Source: Streptomyces zinciresistens K42 | GTDB lineage: Bacteria; Actinomycetota; Actinomycetes; Streptomycetales; Streptomycetaceae | Direction: 5' to 3' | Assembly (NCBI RefSeq): GCF_000225525.1 | Contig: NZ_AGBF01000002.1 | Coordinates: 1-64,000 of the forward strand | Length of the DNA stretch: 64,000 nt | Shown here: positions 1 to 8,629 of the stretch, piece after piece | Position numbering within the stretch: position 1 is the first letter of the stretch | How the letters are laid out: each line of letters opens with the position of its first letter | Program-made: the position numbers and the translations under genes | The notes under the pieces: model-generated | Seen by the model: the letters and a program-made list of their open reading frames with translations, nothing else | Databases searched by the model: none | What the model was told of the DNA's origin: nothing

Positions 1-8
1 AATCATTG

Positions 9-48
9 AGAAAGCCCCCGGCCCGGGGATACCGGCCGGGGGCTTTCT
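9..48. terminator. Rho-independent-type hairpin of an upstream gene
   Basis: A perfect 14-bp inverted repeat (arms 10-23 and 34-47, extended by one A-T pair) rich in G and C. It lies just before the first gene and most likely ends a transcript entering from the left edge. There is no strong T run, as is usual in Streptomyces. Confidence 0.75.
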
Positions 49-78
49 GCGTTTCAGGGACCGCATAGGCTTTTGGGT

Positions 79-747
79 ATGCGCTATGACCTCGTGATCT
101 TCGACAACGACGGTGTGCTGGTCGACAGCGAGCCGATCTCCAATCGGCTCCTCGCCGCGTACCTCACGGAGCTGGGGCACCCGACGTCGTACGAGGACTC
201 CGTCCGGGACTACATGGGGTCGGCGATGCACCGGATTCACGACCTGGTGCGGGAGCGGTCGGGGCAGCGGCTGCCGGCGGACTTCGACGACGTCTTCCAC
301 GCCCGGGTGTTCGCCGCCTTCGAGCGGGAGTTGAAGGCCGTCGACGGGGTCGTCGGAGTGCTGGAGAAGCTGGCCGGGGACGGGGTGCCGTACTGCGTGG
401 CCTCGTCCGGAAGCCATGAGCGGATCAGGGTCGGCCATCGCACCACCGGGCTGCGGCGGTTCTTCGACGAGGGACGGATCTTCAGCGCACAGGACGTGGG
501 ACGCGGCAAGCCGGCGCCCGATCTGTTCCTGTACGCGGCCGAGCGGATGGGGGTGGCACCGCAGCGGTGCGTCGTCGTGGAGGACAGTCCGCTCGGGGTG
601 CGGGCGGGCGTCGCGGCCGGAATGGACGTGTACGGGTTCACCGCGATGACGCCGGCCGGGAAGCTGAGCGGTGCCACCCGACTCTTCGCCGACATGGCGG
701 AGTTGACCGACCTGCTCCTCTCGACCGGCGAGCCCGGGACCGGGTGA
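79..747 (+). CDS. HAD-superfamily subfamily IA phosphatase
   Basis: Predicted cytoplasmic phosphohydrolase of the beta-phosphoglucomutase/phosphatase type; the substrate cannot be told from sequence. Motif I is DNDGVLVDSE at residues 9-18, with the nucleophile and acid aspartates at 9 and 11. The motif III lysine is in GKPAPD (about residue 144) and motif IV is VVEDSPLG (acidic pair at 168-169). At 222 aa it has normal length for the family. The ATG at 79 is preferred over an in-frame TTG at 73 because it directly precedes the conserved first strand; no strong ribosome site separates the two. The gene stands alone between a terminator and a transporter gene on the same strand. Confidence 0.85.
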   Translation: MRYDLVIFDNDGVLVDSEPISNRLLAAYLTELGHPTSYEDSVRDYMGSAMHRIHDLVRERSGQRLPADFDDVFHARVFAAFERELKAVDGVVGVLEKLAGDGVPYCVASSGSHERIRVGHRTTGLRRFFDEGRIFSAQDVGRGKPAPDLFLYAAERMGVAPQRCVVVEDSPLGVRAGVAAGMDVYGFTAMTPAGKLSGATRLFADMAELTDLLLSTGEPGTG

Positions 748-813
748 ACTTGAGGCACATTCACCTTTGGCTGGATCTACCCACGGGTACGGCTGGGCCT
801 TACGCTCGCCGCC

Positions 814-2028
814 ATGACTGATGTGCTGCGGCGCGGCAGGGCCTCGCTGGCGTTCGGATTCTTCGCCCAGGGTGTCGCCTTCGCCCTGCTCGTGACCCGT
901 ATTCCGGCGATCCAGGACCGGTACGGGGTCTCCGACGCGCTGCTGCCCGCCTTCCTGGCCGCGGTGCCGATCCTGGCCGGGGCCGGGAGCGTGGCGACCG
1001 AGCGGCTGGTGCGGCGGGTGCCGCCGAGCCGGGTACTGCGATGGTCCCAGCCCGTCGTGCTCCTGGCGCTGCTCGGGGTCGGGGCCGGGCGGCGGATGGT
1101 CGAACTGGCCGTCGCGCTCGCCGTGTTCGGGCTGGCCGTGGGCGCTCTCGACGCCTCGATGAACATGCTCGGGGTGAGCCTCCAGCGGGCGTACGGGCGC
1201 AGCATCATGCTCAGCTTCCATGCCGCGTACAGCCTCGGCGGGATCGTGGGAGCCTCGCTGGCGTGGGTGGGCGCGCACTGGAGTCTCGCGCTGGCGGTGT
1301 CGTATCTGCCGGTCGTGGTGGTGCTGGTGCCGGCGGCGCTGGTGGCGAGCCGCTGGTACGTCGACGGGGACGGGACCGCCGCGGCGGCGGAGACGACCGC
1401 CGGTGAGCAGGGCGTCGTCTTCAAGGCGCTGCTGCCGCTGTGTCTCGTGATGACCTTCGCGTACATCGGGGACTCGACCGTCTCCAACTGGAGCGCCAAG
1501 TACCTGCAGGACGTGCTCGGCGGTTCCGAGCAGCTGGCGACCGTTCCCTACAACGTCTACATGGTGACGACGCTGCTGGGGCGGGCCATCGGGGACTTCG
1601 GGGTGCGCCGGTTCGGGGCCGTGGCCGTGGTGCGGGCGGGAGCCCTGGTGGCGGCGCTCGGGTTCGCGGTGGTGGCCACCGCGCCGGGCGCGTGGGTGGG
1701 GATGCTGGGATTCACGTTGCTGGGGCTGGGGTTGTGCGTGCTGGTGCCGCAGACGTTCGCGGCGGCCGGGCGGCTGTTCCCCGGTGCCTCGGACGCGGCC
1801 GTCGCGCGGCTCAACGTCTTCAACTACGTGGGCTTCCTGATCGGTTCGCCGTTGGTGGGGGCGCTGGGCGACGCGTGGAGCTATCGCGGGGCGATGGTGG
1901 TGCCCATGGTGTTGGTGCTGGTGACGCTCGTGTACGCCCGCTCGTTCGGCACCGCGCCGGACCTATACGGTGGCGGACATGAGCGGCCGCGCACAGCTGA
2001 TGTGGGACGAGGCAGTAACGGGCTATGA
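814..2028 (+). CDS. Major facilitator superfamily transporter
   Basis: An integral membrane protein of 404 aa whose alternating hydrophobic stretches fit the 12-helix major facilitator fold. The first helix starts around residue 14 and carries RIPAIQDRYG shortly after it, a pattern seen in the fucose-permease-like branch of MFS proteins. Arg-rich cytoplasmic loops (for example RLVRRVPPSRVLR near residue 70) fit the positive-inside rule. The substrate is unknown. The 3' end overlaps the next gene by about 50 bases, so the two are probably co-transcribed and translationally coupled. The overlap includes a hydrophilic tail of about 20 residues. Confidence 0.85.
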   Translation: MTDVLRRGRASLAFGFFAQGVAFALLVTRIPAIQDRYGVSDALLPAFLAAVPILAGAGSVATERLVRRVPPSRVLRWSQPVVLLALLGVGAGRRMVELAVALAVFGLAVGALDASMNMLGVSLQRAYGRSIMLSFHAAYSLGGIVGASLAWVGAHWSLALAVSYLPVVVVLVPAALVASRWYVDGDGTAAAAETTAGEQGVVFKALLPLCLVMTFAYIGDSTVSNWSAKYLQDVLGGSEQLATVPYNVYMVTTLLGRAIGDFGVRRFGAVAVVRAGALVAALGFAVVATAPGAWVGMLGFTLLGLGLCVLVPQTFAAAGRLFPGASDAAVARLNVFNYVGFLIGSPLVGALGDAWSYRGAMVVPMVLVLVTLVYARSFGTAPDLYGGGHERPRTADVGRGSNGL

Positions 2029-3151
2029 CTTCGGCCGGGACCACCCCATGGACCCGGTGAGACTCGGTCTGACCAGGAGCCTTGTCGACGCCTTCGGGCT
2101 GGACAAGGACCTGGACGTCGTCGCGGCGCAGCCCGCGGGCGAGTCGACCCTGCGGCTTGTGCACCGGCAGGACTACATCGAGGCCGTGAAGGCGGCCTCG
2201 GCGGAGCCCCGGGCGGCCGACCAGTCGTACGGGATCGGGACGGTCGACGATCCGGCGTTCGCGGGGATGCACGGGGCGTCCGCGCTGATCGCCGGGCAGT
2301 CGGTCGGGGCGGCCGAGGCCGTCTGGCGCGGGAGCGCGCTGCACGCGGTCAACTTCGCGGGCGGTCTGCATCACGCGATGCCGGGCGGGGCCTCGGGGTT
2401 CTGCGTCTACAACGACGCCTCGCTGGCCATCGCGCGGCTGCTGGAGCTGGGGGCGGAGCGGGTCGCCTACGTGGACGTCGACGTGCATCACGGGGACGGG
2501 GTGCAGGCGGCGTTCTGGGAGGACCCGCGGGTGCTGACGATCTCGCTGCACGAGCATCCCCGGACGCTGTTCCCGCAGACCGGGTGGCCGGAGGAGACCG
2601 GGGCCGGGCGTGCCGAGGGGTCCGCCGTGAACGTGGCGCTGCCGGCGGGGACCGGGGACGCGGGCTGGCTGCGGGCCTTCCACGCCGTGGTGCCGGAGCT
2701 GCTCGCCGACTTCCGGCCGCAGGTCCTGGTGACCCAGCACGGGGCGGACACGCACTTCGAGGATCCGCTGGCCCATCTCGCGGTGTCGCTGGACGCGCAA
2801 CGGGCGGTGCAGGTGGCCTGCCACGAACTGGCGCACGCGTACGCCGACGGCCGGTGGATCGCGCTGGGCGGGGGCGGATACGCGGTGGTGGAGGTCGTCC
2901 CGCGGTCGTGGACGCATCTGGTGGCGATCGCCGCGGGGCGGCCGGTCGACCCCGAGGCGGTGATCCCGGAGGCGTGGCGGCAGGAAGTGTACGCGCGGAC
3001 CCGGCAGTCGGGGCCGCGGCGGATGACCGACGGGCGGTGGCCCGTGACGTGGGAGGCGTGGGAGACGGGGTACGACCCCGCGGACCGGCTGGACCAGGCG
3101 GTGCTGGCGACGCGGAAGGCGGTGTTCCCGCTGCGGGGGCTGCTGGCGTAG
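1979..3151 (+). CDS. acuC: AcuC-type histone deacetylase family protein
   Basis: A member of the class I histone deacetylase/acetoin utilisation family, Zn-dependent enzymes that deacetylate lysines or small amides. Diagnostic motifs are present: FAGGLHHAMPG (catalytic His pair), YVDVDVHHGDG (metal-binding Asp and His), SLHEHPRTLFPQTG, and a late GGGGY motif with the transition-state tyrosine. Length (about 390 aa) fits AcuC. In Bacillus AcuC reverses acetyl-CoA synthetase acetylation; that role here is inference. The start is taken as ATG 1979; GTG 1970, three codons earlier in frame, is an alternative. Either start lies inside the end of the preceding transporter gene, which suggests translational coupling. 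Confidence 0.88.
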   Translation: MSGRAQLMWDEAVTGYDFGRDHPMDPVRLGLTRSLVDAFGLDKDLDVVAAQPAGESTLRLVHRQDYIEAVKAASAEPRAADQSYGIGTVDDPAFAGMHGASALIAGQSVGAAEAVWRGSALHAVNFAGGLHHAMPGGASGFCVYNDASLAIARLLELGAERVAYVDVDVHHGDGVQAAFWEDPRVLTISLHEHPRTLFPQTGWPEETGAGRAEGSAVNVALPAGTGDAGWLRAFHAVVPELLADFRPQVLVTQHGADTHFEDPLAHLAVSLDAQRAVQVACHELAHAYADGRWIALGGGGYAVVEVVPRSWTHLVAIAAGRPVDPEAVIPEAWRQEVYARTRQSGPRRMTDGRWPVTWEAWETGYDPADRLDQAVLATRKAVFPLRGLLA

Positions 3152-3242
3152 GCGGGGGACCGCACGGCCGGTGTTAGCCCGACCGTGGGGTGTTCCTCCC
3201 GTGCCGTCCCCCTGCGGCGGTCCGTCCGGCAGCATCGGACGT

Positions 3243-4058
3243 GTGGTGGGTCGCGAAGCCCTGCGGGCGCATCTTCTTGCCGCCCGGCTGGCCGGGAGCG
3301 TGGATACTTCTCGTGAGCGGAGCCTGCGCAGCTACCGGCTGTTCGCGGCCCGGGACCCCCGGGTGCTGATCGGGCTCGATCCCGAACGGGCGTGGCGGCT
3401 GCGGGATCTGCTTGCGCTGATGGCCGAGAAGTGCGGTGTTTCAGCCGACTTGGGGTGTGTGTCCGGTCAAGATGTGATCGATCCTGAGCTGACTTTGACC
3501 GCCTTGGATGCCTTCGCCGATCGGCTCGGGGCCGCCGCACAGCGTGGCGAGCCGGTGCTGATCGGCACCGGGCACCCCCATCGGCTGCTCGGTTTCTACG
3601 CCGCTCTCGCGGACGCCCTGTCGTCGGCGGGATGTGCCGTCCTCACCCCCGCGTATGGTCGCCGTGTCGACATAACGACCCGGTTCGGCCTACGTACGCA
3701 CCACCTCGTCTACGTACGGGGAGTCGGGTTGGTGCGAGAACCCGGCGCCGCCCGCCCCCGTGGTGAGCCCGGCGCACACACGCACTCACCGCTCCCGGTC
3801 CGTCTCGCGCTGGCGGCCGCGGCGGAGGCCGGCGGGCCGCTGCCCGCGCTGGTGATCGGGGACCACGGCTGGGTCTGCGGGGCAGGTCAGCTGGGGTTCG
3901 ACGCCATGGGGCCGGCCGACACGAACGATCCCGCGCTCTTCGTGGGCGAGGCCGAGGGCTCCGTGTCCGTCGCCGTTCCCCTCGATGACGCTGCGCGGTC
4001 CGCTTACTACCGACCGCTTACCCGCTACGTACTCAAACGGGCGTGTCTGTCACAGTAA
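3243..4058 (+). CDS. Phosphatase-like conserved actinomycete protein
   Basis: A conserved protein of about 271 aa that I associate with Streptomyces proteins usually labelled 'phosphatase', without a proven activity. It contains a phosphate-loop-like turn in the middle (VLIGTGHPHRLLGFY) and an acidic, glycine-rich stretch (VIGDHGWVCGAG, then FDAMGPADTND) typical of a nucleotide- or phosphate-handling fold. There is no signal peptide or membrane segment. The GTG at 3243 is chosen because conservation should begin at VGREALRAHLLAARLAG; the frame stays open to 3171 but that part looks non-coding. The real function is uncertain. Confidence 0.65.
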   Translation: MVGREALRAHLLAARLAGSVDTSRERSLRSYRLFAARDPRVLIGLDPERAWRLRDLLALMAEKCGVSADLGCVSGQDVIDPELTLTALDAFADRLGAAAQRGEPVLIGTGHPHRLLGFYAALADALSSAGCAVLTPAYGRRVDITTRFGLRTHHLVYVRGVGLVREPGAARPRGEPGAHTHSPLPVRLALAAAAEAGGPLPALVIGDHGWVCGAGQLGFDAMGPADTNDPALFVGEAEGSVSVAVPLDDAARSAYYRPLTRYVLKRACLSQ

Positions 4059-4187
4059 GACGCCGATGCCATCCCCTCTTCCCCACTCGCATCACCCGCA
4101 CCTACATTGGGGAGTGAGCACGCAACGACGAAGAGTCACCGGGAGGGGAAGCCGGTGGCCGTCGAGTGCGGAAGGTTCAGGTGTGTC

Positions 4188-4400
4188 ATGGCTGCAGCTG
4201 GCGAGAGGCCTCTGAACGAGGTTCAGTTCCTTACCGTGGCGGAGGTCGCCTCGGTGATGCGAGTGTCGAAGATGACCGTGTACCGGCTGGTGCACAGCGG
4301 TCATCTGCCCGCGATCCGGGTGGGGCGGTCCTTCCGTGTCCCCGAGCAAGCGGTTCACGAGTACCTCCGCGAGAGTTACGTGGGGGTGGAAACCGCCTGA
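4188..4400 (+). CDS. bdtA: Excisionase-type helix-turn-helix regulator (BdtA-like)
   Basis: A 70-aa DNA-binding protein made almost entirely of one MerR/excisionase-type winged helix (HTH_17): LTVAEVASVMRVSKMTVYRL is helix-turn-helix plus the start of the wing, followed by HSGHLPAIRVGRSFRVP. I recognise it as the Streptomyces protein called BdtA, reported as a target of the developmental repressor BldD; the name is from memory. The ATG at 4188 begins the conserved sequence and GAAGG lies about 12 bases upstream. The frame is open further upstream (to 4107) without coding character. It sits upstream of bS22 and in the same 5-kb stretch as bldN. Confidence 0.85.
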   Translation: MAAAGERPLNEVQFLTVAEVASVMRVSKMTVYRLVHSGHLPAIRVGRSFRVPEQAVHEYLRESYVGVETA

Positions 4401-4556
4401 CGGCCGTGGGCGGAGGGTGCCCTCAGGGCTCGTCGGGGCTACCCTCCGCCTCCTCGATTACGACCTCAGCGCTCGGACGGGTAGGCTAGCCCCTCGTAGG
4501 TCGTGTGGGCCCATGGCGCCCAAACACCGAGTGATGAGAAGTGAGCGAGGGTAGTC

Positions 4557-4655
4557 GTGGGCTCTGTTATCAAGAAGCGGCGCAAGCGGATGGCCAAGAA
4601 GAAGCACCGCAAGCTGCTCAAGCGCACGCGCGTTCAGCGTCGCAACAAGAAGTAG
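4557..4655 (+). CDS. Small ribosomal subunit protein bS22 (AURKAIP1/COX24 domain)
   Basis: A 32-codon gene beginning GTG and ending TAG, easily missed by length cut-offs. The product starts [20 protein letters not shown] and is almost wholly Lys, Arg and His. This is the signature of the tiny AURKAIP1/COX24-domain ribosomal protein (bS22) found on the mycobacterial 30S subunit near the decoding centre. GAGCGAGGG lies just upstream as a ribosome-binding site, and a strong hairpin follows 25 bases after the stop. It should be a highly expressed single-gene transcript. The extreme basicity and exact match to the actinobacterial family leave little doubt. Confidence 0.93.
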   Translation: MGSVIKKRRKRMAKKKHRKLLKRTRVQRRNKK

Positions 4656-4680
4656 GCGACGCCGCGCACGTCGGCGTGTC

Positions 4681-4714
4681 CGTGGCCCCCCACCGCAACC
4701 GGTGGGGGGCCACG
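4681..4714. terminator. Terminator hairpin after bS22
   Basis: A perfect 14-bp stem (arms 4681-4694 and 4701-4714) with a six-base loop, 25 bases after the bS22 stop codon. It separates that transcript from the epimerase/acyltransferase operon. Confidence 0.85.
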
Positions 4715-4914
4715 CGTATGTGGCGGCCGGACGCGCCGAGGGACCGGCCGCCGTGCGTACGCACAGCCGGCGGGACTGCGCCGTCTGGTCCTACGCGGGC
4801 CGTTCCCGTCACGTCTCGCATCGGGCGGCCGCCACAGCGCGACACCGACCCGCTAAGTTGGCCGCACACGGGGAACCCGGCTTGGGTGCGAGGGCTGGAA
4901 GGAAGGCGCTGATC

Positions 4915-5976
4915 TTGGGCAAGGTCGTGCTCGTGACCGGAGCGGCCCGCCAACTGGGCGGCCGATTCGTACGACGGATCCAGCGGGACCCGCAGGTGGA
5001 CCGGGTGGTCGCCGTGGACGCGGTCACGCCCGAACACCACCTGGGCGGCGCCGACTTCATCCAGGCCGACATCGGCCAGCCCACCATCGCCCGGGTACTG
5101 GCGGAGAGCGGCGCCGACACGGTCGTCCACATGGACGTGACCGGCATGGCGCTCGGCAGCGGCAGCCGGACCACGGTCAAGGAGACCAACGTCATCGGGA
5201 CGATGCAGCTGCTCGGCGCCTGCCAGAAGTCGCCCACCGTGCAGCGGCTCGTGGTGAAGTCCAGCACGAACGTCTACGGGTCGGCGCCCCGCGACCCGGC
5301 CGTCTTCACCGAGACCACCCCGCCCAAGTCCCTGCCCAGCGGCGGCTTCGCGAAGGACGCCGTCGAGGTCGAGGGCTATGTGCGCGGGTTCGCCCGGCGG
5401 CGGCCCGACGTCGCCGTGTGCGTGCTGCGCTTCGCCAACATCCTCGGCCCCGCCGCCGACACCCCGCTCGCCTCGTACTTCTCGCTGCCGGTGCTGCCGA
5501 CCGTGTTCGGCTACGACCCCCGGTTGCAGTTCGTGCACGAGGACGACGTGATCGAGGTGCTGCGCATCGCCTCGCACGAGCCCGCGCGCGGCACGCTCAA
5601 CAGCGGCACCTTCAACATCGCCGGCGACGGCGTGCTGCTGCTGTCGCAGTGCTCCCGGCGGCTGGGCCGCCCCACCGTGCCGCTGCTGCTGCCCGCCGTG
5701 ACCTGGGCGGGCTCCCTGGTGCGTACGCTGGGGATGTCGGACTTCTCGCCCGAGCAGATCCGGTTGCTCACCCACGGCCGGGTCGTGTCCACGGTCCAGA
5801 TGCGGGAGACCCTCGGATTCCGGCCGGAGCACACGACGGCGGAGACCTTCGCGGAGTTCGCGCGCAGCCGGGGAGCGGGCCTGCTGCCGCCGGAGGCCCT
5901 CGCGGGGGCCGTCGACCGGATCGCCGCGCTGCCCGCCCTGGGCGGCGGTCACCTCCCGACGCAGAGCGCCAACTGA
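4915..5976 (+). CDS. NAD-dependent epimerase-like extended SDR, catalytic Tyr absent
   Basis: A 353-aa extended short-chain dehydrogenase/reductase with an N-terminal Rossmann motif VTGAARQLGGRF (an SDR-type G-rich loop) and an acidic end to strand 2. The central serine region SSTNVYGS is present, but where the YxxxK catalytic pair is expected the sequence reads SGGFAKD: Lys is kept and Tyr is replaced. It may therefore bind NAD(P) without classical catalysis, or act as a sensor or scaffold. The TTG at 4915 is chosen because GGAAGGAAGG lies about 8 bases before it; the open frame continues upstream without coding character. It is followed 14 bases later by an acyltransferase gene, so the pair looks like one operon. 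Confidence 0.82.
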   Translation: MGKVVLVTGAARQLGGRFVRRIQRDPQVDRVVAVDAVTPEHHLGGADFIQADIGQPTIARVLAESGADTVVHMDVTGMALGSGSRTTVKETNVIGTMQLLGACQKSPTVQRLVVKSSTNVYGSAPRDPAVFTETTPPKSLPSGGFAKDAVEVEGYVRGFARRRPDVAVCVLRFANILGPAADTPLASYFSLPVLPTVFGYDPRLQFVHEDDVIEVLRIASHEPARGTLNSGTFNIAGDGVLLLSQCSRRLGRPTVPLLLPAVTWAGSLVRTLGMSDFSPEQIRLLTHGRVVSTVQMRETLGFRPEHTTAETFAEFARSRGAGLLPPEALAGAVDRIAALPALGGGHLPTQSAN

Positions 5977-5990
5977 GGAGCGCATCAACG

Positions 5991-7052
5991 ATGGCGGACG
6001 CCAAGGTCATTCCGTTCGACGACGACCGCTCCCGTGGGAGCGCCGCGCAGCGCCCGTCGCGGCGGCGCGGTACGGGGAGCCGGCGCACAACCGGTGAATC
6101 CGCGCAGGTGGGCGAGGTCCAGCCGCTGCCGGGACGGCCCCGCGCGCAGGATGATGTTCCTGTGACACATGAGGAGGAGCAGCGCCCCGCGGTGCCCCGG
6201 GACGACGACGGAGGCGGTCTGGAGCGGCGTGTCGCGAGCGGACTGTCCTTCCTGCGCCGCCGACTCACCGGGGACTACGAGGTCGACGACTTCGGCTACG
6301 ACGAGGAGCTCACCGACCAGGTCCTGATGTCCCTGCTGCGCCCGCTGTACGAGAAGTACTTCCGGGTCGAGGTGAAGGGCGTGGAGAACATCCCGTCCGA
6401 GGGCGGGGCGCTGATCGTCGCCAACCACTCCGGGACGCTGCCGCTGGACGGCCTGATGATGCAGGTCGCCGTGCACGACCACCATCCGGCGGACCGGCAT
6501 CTGCGCCTCCTCGCGGCGGACCTGGTCTTCATGCTGCCGGTCGTCAACGAACTCGCCCGCAAGCTGGGGCACACCCTGGCCTGCGCGGAGGACGCCGACC
6601 GGCTGCTCGGGCAGGGCGAGTTGGTCGGGGTGATGCCGGAGGGCTTCAAGGGCATCGGCAAACCCTTCGGGGAGCGCTACAAGCTCCAGCGCTTCGGCCG
6701 CGGCGGCTTCGTCTCCACCGCGCTGCGGCGGCGCACGCCGATCATCCCGTGCTCGATCGTCGGGGCCGAGGAGATCTACCCGATGATCGGCAACGCCAGG
6801 ACGCTGGCCCGGGTGCTCGGAATCCCGTACTTCCCGCTGACGCCGACCTTCCCCTGGCTCGGTCCGCTGGGCGCGGTGCCGCTGCCCACGAAGTGGACGA
6901 TCCAGTTCGGCGATCCGATCCACACGGACGGCTATCCGCCGGAGGCGGCCGAGGACCCGATGCTGATGTTCAACCTGACCGACCAGGTGCGGGAGCAGAT
7001 CCAGCACACGCTCTACAAGCTGCTGGTGCAGCGGCGGTCGGTCTTCTTCTGA
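5991..7052 (+). CDS. PlsC-like lysophospholipid acyltransferase
   Basis: A 353-aa acyltransferase of the 1-acyl-glycerol-3-phosphate acyltransferase (LPLAT) superfamily. The catalytic HX4D box is NHSGTLPLD, and the glycerophosphate-binding motif is VGVMPEGFKGIGK. The first ~85 residues are charged and low in complexity (poly-Arg, poly-Asp patches) and probably not part of the fold. It most likely transfers acyl groups to a lipid at the membrane's inner face. The ATG at 5991 has GAGGAG about 11 bases upstream, overlapping the stop of the SDR gene, so the two are co-expressed. A bidirectional hairpin follows the stop. Confidence 0.87.
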   Translation: MADAKVIPFDDDRSRGSAAQRPSRRRGTGSRRTTGESAQVGEVQPLPGRPRAQDDVPVTHEEEQRPAVPRDDDGGGLERRVASGLSFLRRRLTGDYEVDDFGYDEELTDQVLMSLLRPLYEKYFRVEVKGVENIPSEGGALIVANHSGTLPLDGLMMQVAVHDHHPADRHLRLLAADLVFMLPVVNELARKLGHTLACAEDADRLLGQGELVGVMPEGFKGIGKPFGERYKLQRFGRGGFVSTALRRRTPIIPCSIVGAEEIYPMIGNARTLARVLGIPYFPLTPTFPWLGPLGAVPLPTKWTIQFGDPIHTDGYPPEAAEDPMLMFNLTDQVREQIQHTLYKLLVQRRSVFF

Positions 7053-7068
7053 CGACGTCCGCCCGCGG

Positions 7069-7114
7069 GTACGACGGTGGGGGCGCCCCATCGGGGGCGC
7101 CCCCACCGTCGTAC
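7069..7114. terminator. Bidirectional terminator between acyltransferase and rsbN
   Basis: A perfect 21-bp inverted repeat (arms 7069-7089 and 7094-7114) with a four-base loop between two convergent genes. The long stem can end transcription from both sides. Confidence 0.88.
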
Positions 7115-7130
7115 GGCCGGTCCCGTGGGG

Positions 7131-8369
7131 TCAGCCCGCGTCCTCGCCCTCGATGCCGAGGCCGGGCAGCAGGCCCGGGAGCAGGGGCGGAAGGGTGACC
7201 GCGGGTTCGCTGCTCGGGGAGGGCGACGGTGAGGCGCCGGTGCTGCCGGTGGCCTTCGGCGGGTCGAGCAGACCCCCGGTGTTCCCGCCGAGCAGGCCGC
7301 CGCCGTCGCCCGCGGAGCCCTCGGCCGACTTGCTGGGGCCGCTGGAGCGCTTGCCGTCGGACGAGCCGCCGGCACTGGGGTGTGCCGACCGGCCGGTGCC
7401 GGACGTACCGGTGGAATCCGTGCCGGAGCCGCCGCGGCCCTTGCCGTCGCCGCCGGGCTGCGGGGACTTCGGCAGGAGCGAGCGCAGCGGGGCGACCTCG
7501 TCGTCTATGGCGTCGAAGACCGACGACACCCGGTCGCTGACGTCAACGAGCTGGAGGGGCAGTCGCTCGCGCAGGCTGCCCCATGCCTGGCGGTGCGAGC
7601 GGGAGAAGGTGGAGAGGGCCTGGATGGGCGCGAGGCTGCCGGGGTCGCGCTGGTACGCCTCGCGCAGCAGGCGGTGCCCCTCCGCGGCGTCGTGCTGCAT
7701 GCCGGACAGGGCGCGGCGGATCTCGGTGAGCGACTCGTGGTCGAGTTGCCCGCCGCGGCCGCGCTCCATCAGCCGGCGGGCCTCGCTCAGGCGGATGGAC
7801 GCCTGGTCGAGATAGGTGCGCCCGCGCTCGTCCTCGCCGTCGGCCAGGACGTTGAGCTTGAAGTCCTCGATGCCGCGCTTCAGGCCGTAGAGGGAGTCAC
7901 CGGGCAGCGCGTCGCTGCTCGCGGCGGCCACTCCGCCGAAGGCGCCCGCGGCGACTCCCACGCTGAGCCCGCCCGCGGTCAGGCCCTTGGCCAGCCGCGA
8001 GCGCGGCCGCAGCTTGCCCAGGTGGGTCGCCCGGTGCGCGCCCCTGCCCCGCTCGGCACGCTGTCCGGGCAGTGCCGGACCCGCCTCGCCTCCCGCGGTG
8101 CCCTCCCGGAGCATGGCCTCCATCGCGGCCACGAGCTGGGCGCGATGGACGACCTTGACCTCGGGGTCGAGCTCCGGCCTGGGCAGCTCGCCGAGACTCG
8201 TGGCGAGCGCCAGCAGCCGCCCCTGCTCGGACTGCTCCGCGGCAGCCGGTGGCGGTGCCGGTCCATCGGGCTGCCCGGCCTCCTCGGCCGCCGGGCCCGG
8301 GTCGGTCCGCTCCTCCAGGGACTGGGCGAAGGCGTTCGCCCGCCGGTGCGCCGATACGTTCGCGATCAC
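7131..8369 (-). CDS. rsbN: Membrane anti-sigma factor RsbN (partner of BldN)
   Basis: A single-pass membrane protein of 412 aa directly downstream of bldN. The N-terminal ~135 residues are cytoplasmic and would carry the sigma-binding part. A hydrophobic helix (GLSVGVAAGAFGGVAAA, roughly residues 137-155) follows. The outside part begins with a DUF5667-like helical region (DALPGDSLYGLKRGIEDFK) and ends in about 110 residues rich in Gly, Ser and Pro. Position and architecture match Streptomyces RsbN, which holds sigma-BldN inactive. The GTG at 8369 is chosen because GGAGG lies 8 bases before it; GTG 8378 overlaps that ribosome site. A BldN-type promoter precedes the gene. Confidence 0.88.
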   Translation of the reverse strand: MIANVSAHRRANAFAQSLEERTDPGPAAEEAGQPDGPAPPPAAAEQSEQGRLLALATSLGELPRPELDPEVKVVHRAQLVAAMEAMLREGTAGGEAGPALPGQRAERGRGAHRATHLGKLRPRSRLAKGLTAGGLSVGVAAGAFGGVAAASSDALPGDSLYGLKRGIEDFKLNVLADGEDERGRTYLDQASIRLSEARRLMERGRGGQLDHESLTEIRRALSGMQHDAAEGHRLLREAYQRDPGSLAPIQALSTFSRSHRQAWGSLRERLPLQLVDVSDRVSSVFDAIDDEVAPLRSLLPKSPQPGGDGKGRGGSGTDSTGTSGTGRSAHPSAGGSSDGKRSSGPSKSAEGSAGDGGGLLGGNTGGLLDPPKATGSTGASPSPSPSSEPAVTLPPLLPGLLPGLGIEGEDAG

Positions 8370-8499
8370 GGGCGGCACCTCCTCTCGTCATGACGGTCGA
8401 CTCCCCAGGGGGTCCTGAGGGTTGCACCCCCTGATCGAATCCACACGATCGGGTGATCGAAGTGGGTCAGGGAGTGACCACAGGGAGCCTGCATCCCGC

Positions 8500-8528
8500 A
8501 CAACGAGCGGCGCGGCACTTGGGTTACG
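8500..8528 (-). promoter_or_regulatory. Putative sigma-BldN promoter for rsbN
   Basis: Read on the minus strand, CGTAAC (8528-8523) is followed 17 bases later by CGTTGT (8505-8500). This fits the ECF sigma-BldN pattern I recall, CGTAAC then CGTTGA with 16-17 bases between. It lies about 130 bases upstream of the rsbN start, in the bldN-rsbN gap, and would form a negative feedback loop. The match is seen; its use is inferred. Confidence 0.7.
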
Positions 8529-8629
8529 GACGAAAGGCGAACGGACCGCGAAGTCAACCGACTTTCACTAAGGGTGAGTTGACCGTCGCGGAGAGTGTCG
8601 GCGTGTGGTGGGGGGGTTGGGGGGCGGGC

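Noticed and set aside
73..78. TTG start two codons upstream of the first gene's ATG
   Set aside because: ATG 79 directly precedes the conserved first strand and there is no better ribosome site for the TTG.
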